Assembly: GCA_030613445.1 (NCBI GenBank)
Contig: JAUWLY010000019.1
Span: 1-16,712, forward strand
Direction of reading: 5' to 3'
From: Candidatus Stahliibacteriota bacterium
GTDB lineage: Bacteria; Hydrothermota; Tepidihabitantia; SM23-42
Length of the DNA: 16,712 bases
The notes below the pieces were generated by a model, which did not search any database, was not told the DNA's origin, and saw only the letters and a program-made list of their open reading frames with translations. The position numbers and the translations under genes were made by a program. Below, piece by piece: positions 5,646 through 13,439 of the stretch. Within the stretch, counting starts at the first letter, position 1. Every line of letters begins with the position of its first letter.

Positions 5646-6529
5646 AGAAGTTACGAACTTTTGAAAACATCATCCTTGATTTATCCAAATACTGGCAAAA
5701 AAAGGGCTGCCTGCTTTATCAACCGTACAACTCTGAAGTTGGCGCAGGTACTTTTAACCCTGCGACCTTTATCCGGGTGCTCGATAATAAGCCCTGGAAT
5801 GTCTGCTATGTGGAAATCTGTAAGCGACCACGCGATGGTCGGTATGCTGAAAACCCGTTGCGTTTTCAGCAGTTCTATCAACTCCAGGTGATAATGCAGC
5901 CGGCACCTGATGATATACAGCGGTTTTTCCTGGAATCGCTTGAATGCGTCGGATTTAAGCTCAAAGAGCATGAAGTCAGGTTCGTTGAAGGAGATTGGGA
6001 TGCGCCAACTCTGGGTGCTTGGGGGCTTGGTTGGGAAGTGTGGCTTGATGGGTTGGAAATAATCCAGTTTACTTATTTTCAACAAGCTGGTGGCCTCGAG
6101 CTTGAAGAAATCCCCGTTGAACTCAGTTATGGGCTGGAAAGGATCGCCATGCTCTTGCAGGGAGTAGAATCTGTTCTTGACTTGAAATGGAACAACAAAC
6201 TGACCTGGGGTGATGTGTACCGTCAAAATGAGATTGAATTTTCAAAATACAATTTTTCGGCAGCTGATACCAGACTCCTCGTTTCACTCTTTAATCAGTA
6301 TGAAGCAGAAGCAGTACGGCTTTTTGAGAAGGGATTGCCCCTTCCTGGTTATGATTATACTATTAAGTGCTCGCACATTTTCAACGTTCTTGAGGCACGG
6401 GGTGCGATTAGCATTTCTGAACGAGTCAAGATGATTGCACGTGTACGTGCGCTTGCTAGTCAGGTAGCGCAGTTGTGCAGACAAAAGATATCTGAACAAA
6501 GCGTTTCTGAAAAAGGCGTGAAACGATGA
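5642..6529 (+). CDS. glyQ: Glycyl-tRNA synthetase, alpha subunit
   Basis: 295 residues, the usual size. The alpha chain carries the class II active site that activates glycine with ATP; with the beta chain it forms the bacterial alpha2beta2 enzyme that charges tRNA-Gly. Family landmarks: GCLLYQPYNSEVGAGTFNP (motif 1 region, ~20-40), RPRDGRYAENPLR and FYQLQVIMQP (motif 2, ~62-85), EGDWDAPTLGAWGLGWEVW (~117-135), FTYFQQAGGLE, YGLERIAMLLQG (motif 3) and the C-terminal ARGAISISERV. The segment VCYVEICKRP replaces the commoner AAYVQPSRRP, a mild divergence next to motif 2. The start overlaps the HD-gene stop and the stop overlaps the glyS start, both as ATGA. No strong ribosome site is needed if translation is coupled. 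Confidence 0.97.
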   Translation: MKKLRTFENIILDLSKYWQKKGCLLYQPYNSEVGAGTFNPATFIRVLDNKPWNVCYVEICKRPRDGRYAENPLRFQQFYQLQVIMQPAPDDIQRFFLESLECVGFKLKEHEVRFVEGDWDAPTLGAWGLGWEVWLDGLEIIQFTYFQQAGGLELEEIPVELSYGLERIAMLLQGVESVLDLKWNNKLTWGDVYRQNEIEFSKYNFSAADTRLLVSLFNQYEAEAVRLFEKGLPLPGYDYTIKCSHIFNVLEARGAISISERVKMIARVRALASQVAQLCRQKISEQSVSEKGVKR

Positions 6530-8577
6530 TTGATTTTCTTCTGGAAATTGGATTTGAAGAATTCCCGCCTGCATTCTTGAGCAAAGCCGCCAATGAGTTA
6601 TCTGACAAGGTCGTTGGTCTTCTCAACCGAGAGAGGATATTCCATCGTTCAGTGCGTACGATTTACACGCCACGCCGCATCGGGGTTCTTATTCTTGGTC
6701 TGACAAGGAAGCAAAAACCTAAGGTCGTGGAAATTCAGGGGCCACCCAAGAGACTCGCGTTTGATGAACGGAGTCAGCCAACGCAAATGCTCAAAGGGTT
6801 CATGAAAGCCAATGATTTGAAGCGTTCCCAGATAGTTGTTAGAAAGGTCAAAAAAGGCGAATACGTTTGTGGAAAGAAAGAGGTTGTTGGTACAAATACT
6901 GAAGATATCCTCTATGAGGAAATACCGAAAATCCTGAAGACACTGGAATTCCCCCGGACAATGATTTGGACTAAAGGTGGAGCGAAATTCCCCAGACCAA
7001 TCCGGTGGATCGTTGCGCTACTCGACCGCCGATCCCTTAAATTTACCTTTGCTGGGGTACGCGCAGACCGCCATTCAATTGGTAATCAACACTTTTCTTT
7101 TAAACCAATACGTCTGGAAAAACCGCGGGAATACATAAATCTCCTGAGACACGGTGGCGTTGTTGTCGACCCAAATGAGCGCCGGAAGCTCATTGTCAAA
7201 CGCATTAAGAAGGCAGTCGAAAAAACTGAAGGTAAACCTCTTTACACCAACGAAATGATCGAAGAAATAAACTGCACAACTGAATATCCTGAAGCAGTAG
7301 TCGCAGGTTTTAATGAGCAGTACCTCGATCTTCCAGAGGAAGTGTTGGCAATGGTGCTCAAAACTCAGGGCAATTTGATTTGGTTGAAGCCAACACACCT
7401 ATTCGTTTGTGTTTTCAGCGCTAAGAAGAAAGCTTTGCAGAATGTTAAGAAGGGCTATACCCTTGTTGTCGGCTCAAAATTGTACGATGCTCTCTTCTAT
7501 TACAAAAATGACTCGAAACAGGGATTGGTACGTATGGAAGCACAAACCAAGCGTATGATGTGGCTGAAGGGTTTGGGCAGCATTTACGATAAAGCGATCC
7601 GCCTGAGCGATTTTGCAGATTTTTTTAAAGGAGTCCCTGAACTCAATTTAGATATATTGGAACGTGCGGCACGATTATGCAAGGTCGATTTGCTGTCTGA
7701 GATGATAAGGGAAAAGGATTTCACATCTTTACAGGGTATTATGGGGGGACATTATGCCAAAGCAAGTGGTGAAGACAAGGCAGTTGTGTCTGCGATAAAG
7801 GAGCACTACTTACCCAGGTTTGCAGGTGACAAACTGCCCAGTACAAAAGAGGGTGTTGTTCTTTCGATAATTGACAAGATCGATAATATTGTCGGTGCAT
7901 TTTTAAGCGGCAATCGTCCAAGCGGCTCATATGATCCCTTGGCAGTGCGACGGAACGGTTATGCAGTAGTGAATTTAGTAGATGCTAATTCGCTCGACAT
8001 AACATTGTTCAATGCAGTTGATGCGCTTTTGAAACTCTATAAAAAGGATATTAAACACGAGATTTTATTTGAGTTTTTTACTGAGCGATGCATCCGTTAT
8101 CTCCAGGACAAGAAGTATCGATACGATGAGATCAATGCCGTACTTGCGTACTGGAAAGGCGATATTGTTGATGCACGTATGAGGTGCGCAGCACTGAAGA
8201 AAATGAGCGGCAAAGCAGAGTTCACCAAGCTTGTCATCGGTCAGAAAAGGGTTAGAAATATATTGAAAGACGTGAAGGGACCGGGTAAGGTTAATACAGA
8301 ATTATTCAAGCAGAGTGCAGAGAAAAAGCTATTTAAAAAGGGTACGGAAACCGATGGACAATTGAGCGCTCTGTTTGAAGCGCGTGATTATCCAAAGATA
8401 CTTGATCTTCTCCTGGCTATGCGGCCAGACATAGATAAGTTTTTTGATGATGTGATGGTAATGTGTGAGGATGAAAAAATAAAGAAGAATAGGTTAGCCC
8501 TTGTTAATTTAATTAATAGAATATTTCTGCAATTTGGCGATTTCTCAAGGATTGTAATCGAGGGCGAGAAAAATTAG
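6526..8577 (+). CDS. glyS: Glycyl-tRNA synthetase, beta subunit
   Basis: 683 residues, normal for the beta chain, which recognises and binds tRNA-Gly while the alpha chain catalyses. The N-terminus MIDFLLEIGFEEFPPAF is the family's conserved opening, followed by TPRRIGVLI and GPPKRLAFDE (~48-80). The middle holds FPRPIRWIVALL (~160-172) and the HD-like body with GIMGGHYAKASGED, HYLPRFAGDKLPST, DKIDNIVGAFLSG and PSGSYDPLAVRRNG (~405-485). The C-terminal ~100 residues form the anticodon-binding-like domain (LFEARDYPKILDLLLAMRP, FFDDVMVM). Starts in the ATGA overlap with glyQ. GGAG just after its stop region belongs to the aspS start zone. Nothing broken or missing. Confidence 0.97.
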   Translation: MIDFLLEIGFEEFPPAFLSKAANELSDKVVGLLNRERIFHRSVRTIYTPRRIGVLILGLTRKQKPKVVEIQGPPKRLAFDERSQPTQMLKGFMKANDLKRSQIVVRKVKKGEYVCGKKEVVGTNTEDILYEEIPKILKTLEFPRTMIWTKGGAKFPRPIRWIVALLDRRSLKFTFAGVRADRHSIGNQHFSFKPIRLEKPREYINLLRHGGVVVDPNERRKLIVKRIKKAVEKTEGKPLYTNEMIEEINCTTEYPEAVVAGFNEQYLDLPEEVLAMVLKTQGNLIWLKPTHLFVCVFSAKKKALQNVKKGYTLVVGSKLYDALFYYKNDSKQGLVRMEAQTKRMMWLKGLGSIYDKAIRLSDFADFFKGVPELNLDILERAARLCKVDLLSEMIREKDFTSLQGIMGGHYAKASGEDKAVVSAIKEHYLPRFAGDKLPSTKEGVVLSIIDKIDNIVGAFLSGNRPSGSYDPLAVRRNGYAVVNLVDANSLDITLFNAVDALLKLYKKDIKHEILFEFFTERCIRYLQDKKYRYDEINAVLAYWKGDIVDARMRCAALKKMSGKAEFTKLVIGQKRVRNILKDVKGPGKVNTELFKQSAEKKLFKKGTETDGQLSALFEARDYPKILDLLLAMRPDIDKFFDDVMVMCEDEKIKKNRLALVNLINRIFLQFGDFSRIVIEGEKN

Positions 8578-8609
8578 GAGATGATATCAAAAAGATTTTC
8601 CTGAAACAG

Positions 8610-10283
8610 GTGCAAAAAGATAAGGTAGATCACGAAATCGAAGCATTCGGTTGGGTTGACCGGATCAGGAATCTTGGTGGCCTGGTCTTTGTGGATTTAA
8701 GAGACCGCACCGCGACGCTCCAGATTGTTATTGATCCCAAGGCAATACCTGGTGTAAAGGAATTAGGCTTACAGGATTGTATTCAGGTATTTGGTAAGGT
8801 GAGGGAAAGGCCTGATGTACAGAAAACCCCCAAGATGACAACCGGTAATGTTGAATTAGAGGTCAGCAAGATTGAAGTGCTCGGTAAATCAAAGGTGCCG
8901 CCTTTTGTGGTGGAAAGTGATGTCAAAGCTAATGAAGACCTCAGATTGCGCTACCGCTACCTTGATTTGCGCCGAGAGCCAATGCAACAAGCTATAATGT
9001 TTCGGCACCAGGTCATCACCGCAATGAGGGAGTACTTGAATAAGAATGATTTCATTGAGATCGAAACGCCGATATTAACCCGGTCCATGCCCGAAGGAGC
9101 GCGCGATTATCTTGTGCCATCGAGGTTGTACAAGGGCAAGTTTTATGCGCTTGCCCAGTCACCGCAGATGTATAAACAGCTTTTGATGGTTGCAGGGTTT
9201 GAACGCTACTACCAAATCGCCCGGTGCATGCGCGACGAGGACCCGAGACATGACCGGCAACCTGAGCACACGCAGGTTGATATGGAGATGTCGTTTGTCG
9301 ATGAAGAGGATGTAATGACAATTGCTGAAGGTATGTTTGCGCATATCTTCAAACAAGTGCTCGGTCAAGAATTGAAGATCCCATTTCCCAGAATGCGCTA
9401 CAAAGATGCCATTGAGAAATATGGAACGGATAAGCCAGACCTCTGTTTTGGTATGGAAATTATTGATGTCAAAGCAGCATTTAAGGGCAAGGGTTTTCCA
9501 CCATTCAAAGACAAACCTGACATCCGCGCTTTGGTCGTTAAACGAGGAGGATCATTTTCACGAAAAGAGCTTGATAGTCTGAAGGACCGTGCAAAAGAAT
9601 TAGGTCTGCCCGGTATTTTCTGGGTTAAGCGCGAAGAAAAATTCAGTGGCAGTATTGCTAAGCTTCTTGATGAAAACATCGCTAGACAACTGCAATTTGA
9701 AAAGGGAGATTTACTTGTGATCACTGCCGGCAGCAAAAAGATCTTTCCTTTCCTGGGGAATCTCAGAAATGAATTTGCTTCTGAGCTTGGATTACGCGAG
9801 AAAGGGTTCAAATTCTTATGGGTATATGATTTTCCAATATTCGAGCTTGATGAAAAAACTGGTGCGTTCACTGCCAGTCACCACATTTTCACCCAACCCA
9901 AGCCAGAGGATATCAAATACCTGGACACCGACCCCTTGAAAGTGCGCGGCCGACTCTATGATTTGGTGTGTAATGGCAATGAGCTTGCCTCCGGTAGTAT
10001 CAGGAATCATAATCGCCAGATTCAGGAGAAACTATTTGGTATTGTTAAGATGGACCCGACAAAATATACCATGTTGCTCGATGCACTTGAGTACGGTGCG
10101 CCGCCCCACGGTGGTATCGCACCAGGCATTGATCGTATTATAATGATTTTGGCGGGATTGAAGTCGATCAGGGAAGTAATCGCTTTTCCCAAAACCACAA
10201 CAGCTCAGGGCTTGATGGAGAATATCCCTGACCAAGTAACCCCGCAGCAGTTGAAAGACCTGCATATAAAGACAGATGAATAG
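8610..10283 (+). CDS. aspS: Aspartyl-tRNA synthetase, bacterial type; start uncertain
   Basis: 557 residues from the GTG used here. Charges tRNA-Asp (class II, homodimer). Domains: OB-fold anticodon-binding part (1-105; FGWVDRIRNLGGLVFVDLRDR region), catalytic core with ETPILTRSMPEGARDYLVPSR, QSPQMYKQLLMVAGFE, motif 2 (YQIARCMRDEDPRHDRQPEH, ~200-219) and motif 3 (HGGIAPGIDRIIMIL, ~499-513). The bacterial GAD insertion lies at about 265-395, and the C-terminal EVIAFPKTTTA block follows motif 3. Oddity: the N-terminus is ~8 residues short of relatives, and the GTG has no ribosome site. The frame stays open upstream, reading KKIFLKQV just before it, which resembles the family start; ATT at 8595 is possible. 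An ATG at 8581 after GGAG is one base out of frame. Whether it also charges tRNA-Asn cannot be told here. Last gene of the operon. Confidence 0.95.
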   Translation: MQKDKVDHEIEAFGWVDRIRNLGGLVFVDLRDRTATLQIVIDPKAIPGVKELGLQDCIQVFGKVRERPDVQKTPKMTTGNVELEVSKIEVLGKSKVPPFVVESDVKANEDLRLRYRYLDLRREPMQQAIMFRHQVITAMREYLNKNDFIEIETPILTRSMPEGARDYLVPSRLYKGKFYALAQSPQMYKQLLMVAGFERYYQIARCMRDEDPRHDRQPEHTQVDMEMSFVDEEDVMTIAEGMFAHIFKQVLGQELKIPFPRMRYKDAIEKYGTDKPDLCFGMEIIDVKAAFKGKGFPPFKDKPDIRALVVKRGGSFSRKELDSLKDRAKELGLPGIFWVKREEKFSGSIAKLLDENIARQLQFEKGDLLVITAGSKKIFPFLGNLRNEFASELGLREKGFKFLWVYDFPIFELDEKTGAFTASHHIFTQPKPEDIKYLDTDPLKVRGRLYDLVCNGNELASGSIRNHNRQIQEKLFGIVKMDPTKYTMLLDALEYGAPPHGGIAPGIDRIIMILAGLKSIREVIAFPKTTTAQGLMENIPDQVTPQQLKDLHIKTDE

Positions 10284-10287
10284 GTAA

Positions 10288-10590
10288 AGCAGTAATTGAG
10301 TAACTAAGTTACTGAGTAATTAAAATATTCCAAGAACCAAATCCCAAGAACCAAGCTACAAGAGCGTGGGGCGTAAGGCGCCAATATAGGAAACGGTGAA
10401 ACGGAGAGCACACTCTATTGGCTATACTGGATTCCCTGGTCCCTTCGACATATAGCTCAGGACTACAGCAAACCAGAGAATGACTCAATTACTGCTTTGC
10501 CCAATAACTTACTCACTTAGTAACTGCTCGATGAATCGGGCGACTACAATTCCCTTAATTACTTAATCACTTAGTTACTCAATAACTTAT
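10288..10590. repeat. Mosaic repeat, copy 3, in a gene-free stretch
   Basis: The gap 10284-10771 holds no credible gene. It begins with AGTAAC-TAA-GTTACT (10299-10313) right after the aspS stop, then a direct repeat CCAAGAACCAA (10330-10340, 10344-10354). The mosaic follows: GTGGGGCGTAAGGCG (10365-10379); the hairpin block ACTGGATTCCCTGG...CCAGAGAATGACT (10426-10485), here split by 29 extra bases at 10441-10469; and the AT-rich block with ACTGCTTTGCCCAATAACTT (10491-10510), identical over 20 bases to 4014-4033. CTTAATTACTTAATCACTTA-type sequence runs to 10590. From 10590 to 10771 I see only decayed AT-rich repeats and a GGAATTCC palindrome. Confidence 0.65.
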
Positions 10591-10771
10591 CGAAGATCTC
10601 GAATGTAAATGAGAGAATAACTGCTTTACTCAATTTTTGATAAAGTGCGGGATGGAATTCCATATCGTTAGTAGCGTTAGTTTAGTTCTTTGGTTTATTT
10701 AGGCGTTTAGGTATTTGTATCTTCTCCGACACTCCGTCACTCCATTACACCGATACAATGTTCATCCCCGA

Positions 10772-10800
10772 TTGACATCTTGTTGATATTTTGCTATACT
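10772..10800 (+). promoter_or_regulatory. Promoter of the bactofilin-like/NtrC-like operon
   Basis: TTGACA (10772-10777), 17 bases, TATACT (10795-10800). It leaves a leader of about 110 bases before the start codon at 10919, unlike the leaderless promoters elsewhere in the window. Confidence 0.8.
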
Positions 10801-10813
10801 TACAGAAGAAGAT

Positions 10814-10906
10814 AGGAGAGGGTGAAGAGATGGCAGAACAATAAGGGGTAGTCCCTCGATAAACTTAGGGACGCTAAACCCCGCACCTATGCATAGGTGC
10901 GGGGTT
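10814..10906 (+). promoter_or_regulatory. Structured leader with a four-codon ORF
   Basis: AGGAGAGGGTG precedes ATG at 10830, which opens a tiny ORF, MAEQ, stopping at 10844. Two structures follow. The first pairs GTCCCT (10851-10856) with AGGGAC (10867-10872), extended by TAG/CTA and by GGGG (10845-10848) with CCCC (10879-10882). The second is a perfect 30-base palindrome (10877-10906) that uses the same CCCC to pair with GGGG (10901-10904). The two cannot form fully together. The ribosome site GGAGG (10909-10913) lies 2 bases past the second stem. A regulatory role is inferred only. Confidence 0.4.
10877..10906. repeat. Perfect 30-bp palindrome, copy 1
   Basis: Half-site AACCCCGCACCTATG, mirrored exactly. 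The inner 24 bases (CCCGCACCTATG and its complement) recur at 13471-13494, on the other side of the two-gene unit. Confidence 0.85.
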
Positions 10907-10918
10907 GCGGAGGATGAT

Positions 10919-12076
10919 ATGAATAGAAAAATATGGATGGTTTGTTTTATACTGATAACATTGTGTGCGGCGCCGCTCTATGGATTGGTGGTCAGAAGCG
11001 GCGATGATGTTAAGATAAAGGCTGATGAAGTAATTGATGATGACCTTATTGCCTTAGGACAGAACGTATGTATTGAAGGAAAAGTCAACGGTGATGTTTA
11101 CGCGTTCAGTCAGGAGGTGGAGATTATCGGTGATATTACAGGAACCGTATTCTGTGGTGCGTCAACTGTAGACATTGATGCACAAATCAATGGGTCAATA
11201 TGGGCAGGTGCAGGCAAAGTAAGTATTGCTGGAAATGTTTACAATAATGTACTGATATTCGGCGGCACGCTTGATGTTGAAGAAAACACAAGAATTGGTA
11301 ATGATTTAATTGTTTACGGTGGAAAGGTAAAAATAGCCGGTGAGGTTGATGGTATGATAAAAGGCGGCATGGGTACGTTTGTAATGAGCGGCAAGAGTGC
11401 TAACGTGAATATTAATGCGGATAAGATAACGATCAAATCAGGCGCTCTGATTTCCGGTGACCTAGTCATTGAAAGCGGACAAGAACCGACCATTGAAGAG
11501 GACGCTGAGATACTCGGTGAAATAAGGCTGAAGAGCATTGAAGATGTAGATGAAGAAGTCGCTTTTGCCATTGTGCCAATAATCGCTTTCCTTATTATCG
11601 TGTTCAAGGTAATCGTCTTTATTGCCAAGATAATCGTGGGCATTGTTCTCATTGTTTTATCGAAGAAATACGTGCGCCGGATAATGGATACGATGGTAAC
11701 CAAACCATGGCATTGCCTGGGTTGGGGGTTTGTTGGATTGATTGTAATTCCGGTTGCAGTTATAATTCTGCTCTCGATACTGTTCGGGTACCCCTTTGCG
11801 GTCTTTGGTGCATATGTATACACAATCATTTTTTATCTTGCTTCGATTTTTGCTGGATTGATCATTGGCGAGAAAGTCATCCGGCTCTTTAAAAAAGAAG
11901 GAGATGTGTCGCTCTATCTTTCGTTCATTGTCGGTATGATAGTGCTTTTTGTGCTTGGCTTAATTCCAATCCTTGGTTTCATCGTCAAAATCATCGTCTT
12001 GCTTTTTGGTTCAGGTATGGTGCTGTACGGTTCCTGGAATCTTATTAGAGAAATGAAAGCCAAAGAATTAATTTAG
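10919..12076 (+). CDS. Secreted bactofilin-like beta-repeat protein with C-terminal membrane domain
   Basis: 385 residues. The ATG at 10919 is chosen over the in-frame ATG at 10889, because the latter lies inside the palindrome and lacks a ribosome site, whereas GGAGG ends 5 bases before 10919. A signal peptide (MNRKIWMVCFILITLCAAPLYG) is followed by ~170 residues of short repeated strands of the polymer-forming/bactofilin kind (DDLIALGQNVCIEGKVNGDVY, INGSIWAGAGKVSIAGNV, IGNDLIVYGGKVKIAGEVDG), a likely right-handed beta-helix. After residue ~215 come several long hydrophobic segments (VAFAIVPIIAFLIIVFKVIV, GLIVIPVAVIILLSILFGYP, IVGMIVLFVLGLIPILGFIV) with a GEKVIRLFKKEG cytoplasmic-type loop. 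Bactofilins are normally soluble scaffolds; here the repeats are exported and anchored by the membrane half. The precise role is unknown. It is 4 bases upstream of a sigma54 activator. Confidence 0.8.
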   Translation: MNRKIWMVCFILITLCAAPLYGLVVRSGDDVKIKADEVIDDDLIALGQNVCIEGKVNGDVYAFSQEVEIIGDITGTVFCGASTVDIDAQINGSIWAGAGKVSIAGNVYNNVLIFGGTLDVEENTRIGNDLIVYGGKVKIAGEVDGMIKGGMGTFVMSGKSANVNINADKITIKSGALISGDLVIESGQEPTIEEDAEILGEIRLKSIEDVDEEVAFAIVPIIAFLIIVFKVIVFIAKIIVGIVLIVLSKKYVRRIMDTMVTKPWHCLGWGFVGLIVIPVAVIILLSILFGYPFAVFGAYVYTIIFYLASIFAGLIIGEKVIRLFKKEGDVSLYLSFIVGMIVLFVLGLIPILGFIVKIIVLLFGSGMVLYGSWNLIREMKAKELI

Positions 12077-12080
12077 GCTC

Positions 12081-13439
12081 ATGCATATTCTTATTGTTGA
12101 TGATGATGAGGCGCAGCGCAGTCTGCTCGCCGGTTATCTCCAGAAGCGAGATTATACAGTAACAACTGCGGTTTCGGGACACGAAGCGATTGAAAAGAAT
12201 CAAGAGAAAGGATTTGATCTTGCAATACTTGATTTGAAAATGCCGGAGATTGACGGGATTGAAACCATGATAAAGATGAAGGAAATTGACCCGGAAATGC
12301 ATTTCATCATCCTTACCGGTTATGGCACAGTTGAAACTGCAGTTAAAGCCATGAAGATTGGCGCTTATGACTATCTAAGTAAGACGATCAACCTTGATGA
12401 ACTGGAACTTATTATCGAGCGTATCCACGAGGAGCAGCACGTGCACCGGGAGCTTGAACTGCTGAGAGAAGAGGTTGCTGAAAACCTGGAGACTGAATCA
12501 TTTGTCGCTCAGGACAAGAAGATGAAAGAGGTTCTGAGTTTTATTTCGCGCGTCGCGAAATCAGACTCCACGGTGTTGATCAATGGTGAATCTGGTACGG
12601 GTAAAGAAGTTGTTGCCCGTCTGATTCACAAGGCAAGCCGGCGCAAGAATTGCCGTTTCATCCCAATTTCCTGTGCTGCACTTCCTGAAACGCTTCTTGA
12701 AAGCGAACTTTTTGGTTATGAACGCGGTGCTTTTTCCGGTGCTGAAAAGCGCAAAATAGGGAAATTCGAGCTTGCCCATAAAGGAACCTTATTCCTTGAT
12801 GAAATCGGTGATTTATCGTTGAGCATCCAGGTAAAGCTCTTGCGTGTGCTTCAGGAATTAACATTTGAACGGCTCGGGAGCAATACGCCAATAAAATCAG
12901 ATTTCAGGTTGATCTCAGCGACGAATCAGGATTTAAAGAAAAAAATCTCAAACGGTACGTTCCGCGAAGACCTGTACTACCGTCTAAATGTCATTTCAGT
13001 AAACCTACCGCCCCTGCGTGAAATCAAAAGAAACATCAAACCGCTCGTTGAATTCTTCATAGGTAAATTCGCCTACCGCTGTAACCGTAGGATCAACACG
13101 ATATCAAAGGGTGCCCTTGATAAATTGTTCCGGTATGACTGGCCAGGTAATGTTAGGGAACTGGAAAACGTGATAGAAAGAGCAGTCGTTCTTTGCCGTG
13201 GTTCAGTTATTGAGGCAAAGGATCTGCCTTTGAGCGTAGAATCGCACGAATCTGCAGGTGGCGTTGAGTCGCTGCAGCAAATTGAAAAAATACACATCGG
13301 AAAGGTTCTTGAGAAAACGGATTGGAACCTTTCCGAAACTGCTAAGTGTCTGGGTATTCACCGCAATACCTTACGTTTGAAGATAAAGGAATACCATTTA
13401 CAGAAAGACGCAGGAAACGCAGAATCGTCCGCCACTTGA
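12081..13439 (+). CDS. NtrC-family sigma54-dependent response regulator
   Basis: 452 residues in three domains. Receiver (1-115): acidic pocket Asp7-Asp9, phospho-acceptor Asp51 in ILDLKMP, Thr79 and Lys101. The residue after Lys101 is Thr where Pro is near-invariant (YDYLSKTINLDEL). AAA+ domain (~140-365): Walker A GESGTGKE (169-176), sigma54-contact loop GAFSGA (216-221; the usual form is GAFTGA), Walker B GTLFLDEIG (Asp240-Glu241), and RLISATNQDL and FREDLYYRLNV further on. C-terminal Fis-type helix-turn-helix: WNLSETAKCLGIHRNTLRLKI. Such proteins drive sigma54 RNA polymerase by ATP hydrolysis once phosphorylated by a sensor kinase. No kinase is in the window. It is cotranscribed with the bactofilin-like gene. 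The last ~10 residues (DAGNAESSAT) are encoded by repeat DNA: GCAGGAAACGCAGAATC at 13410-13426 recurs at 13452-13468. Confidence 0.95.
   Translation: MHILIVDDDEAQRSLLAGYLQKRDYTVTTAVSGHEAIEKNQEKGFDLAILDLKMPEIDGIETMIKMKEIDPEMHFIILTGYGTVETAVKAMKIGAYDYLSKTINLDELELIIERIHEEQHVHRELELLREEVAENLETESFVAQDKKMKEVLSFISRVAKSDSTVLINGESGTGKEVVARLIHKASRRKNCRFIPISCAALPETLLESELFGYERGAFSGAEKRKIGKFELAHKGTLFLDEIGDLSLSIQVKLLRVLQELTFERLGSNTPIKSDFRLISATNQDLKKKISNGTFREDLYYRLNVISVNLPPLREIKRNIKPLVEFFIGKFAYRCNRRINTISKGALDKLFRYDWPGNVRELENVIERAVVLCRGSVIEAKDLPLSVESHESAGGVESLQQIEKIHIGKVLEKTDWNLSETAKCLGIHRNTLRLKIKEYHLQKDAGNAESSAT

Noticed and set aside
5681..6226. 181-codon minus-strand ORF across glyQ
   Set aside because: It is a complementary-frame shadow of glyQ, a full-length conserved gene; no start signals or recognisable domain.
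10440..10470. Possible tRNA fragment (AGCTCAG segment)
   Set aside because: No acceptor stem, anticodon arm or TTCGA arm can be built around it. It is the 29-base insert in the mosaic repeat.
10889..10918. Longer N-terminus for the bactofilin-like protein starting at ATG 10889
   Set aside because: That ATG lies at the centre of a perfect palindrome without a ribosome site. Starting at 10919 gives GGAGG at proper distance and a clean signal peptide.
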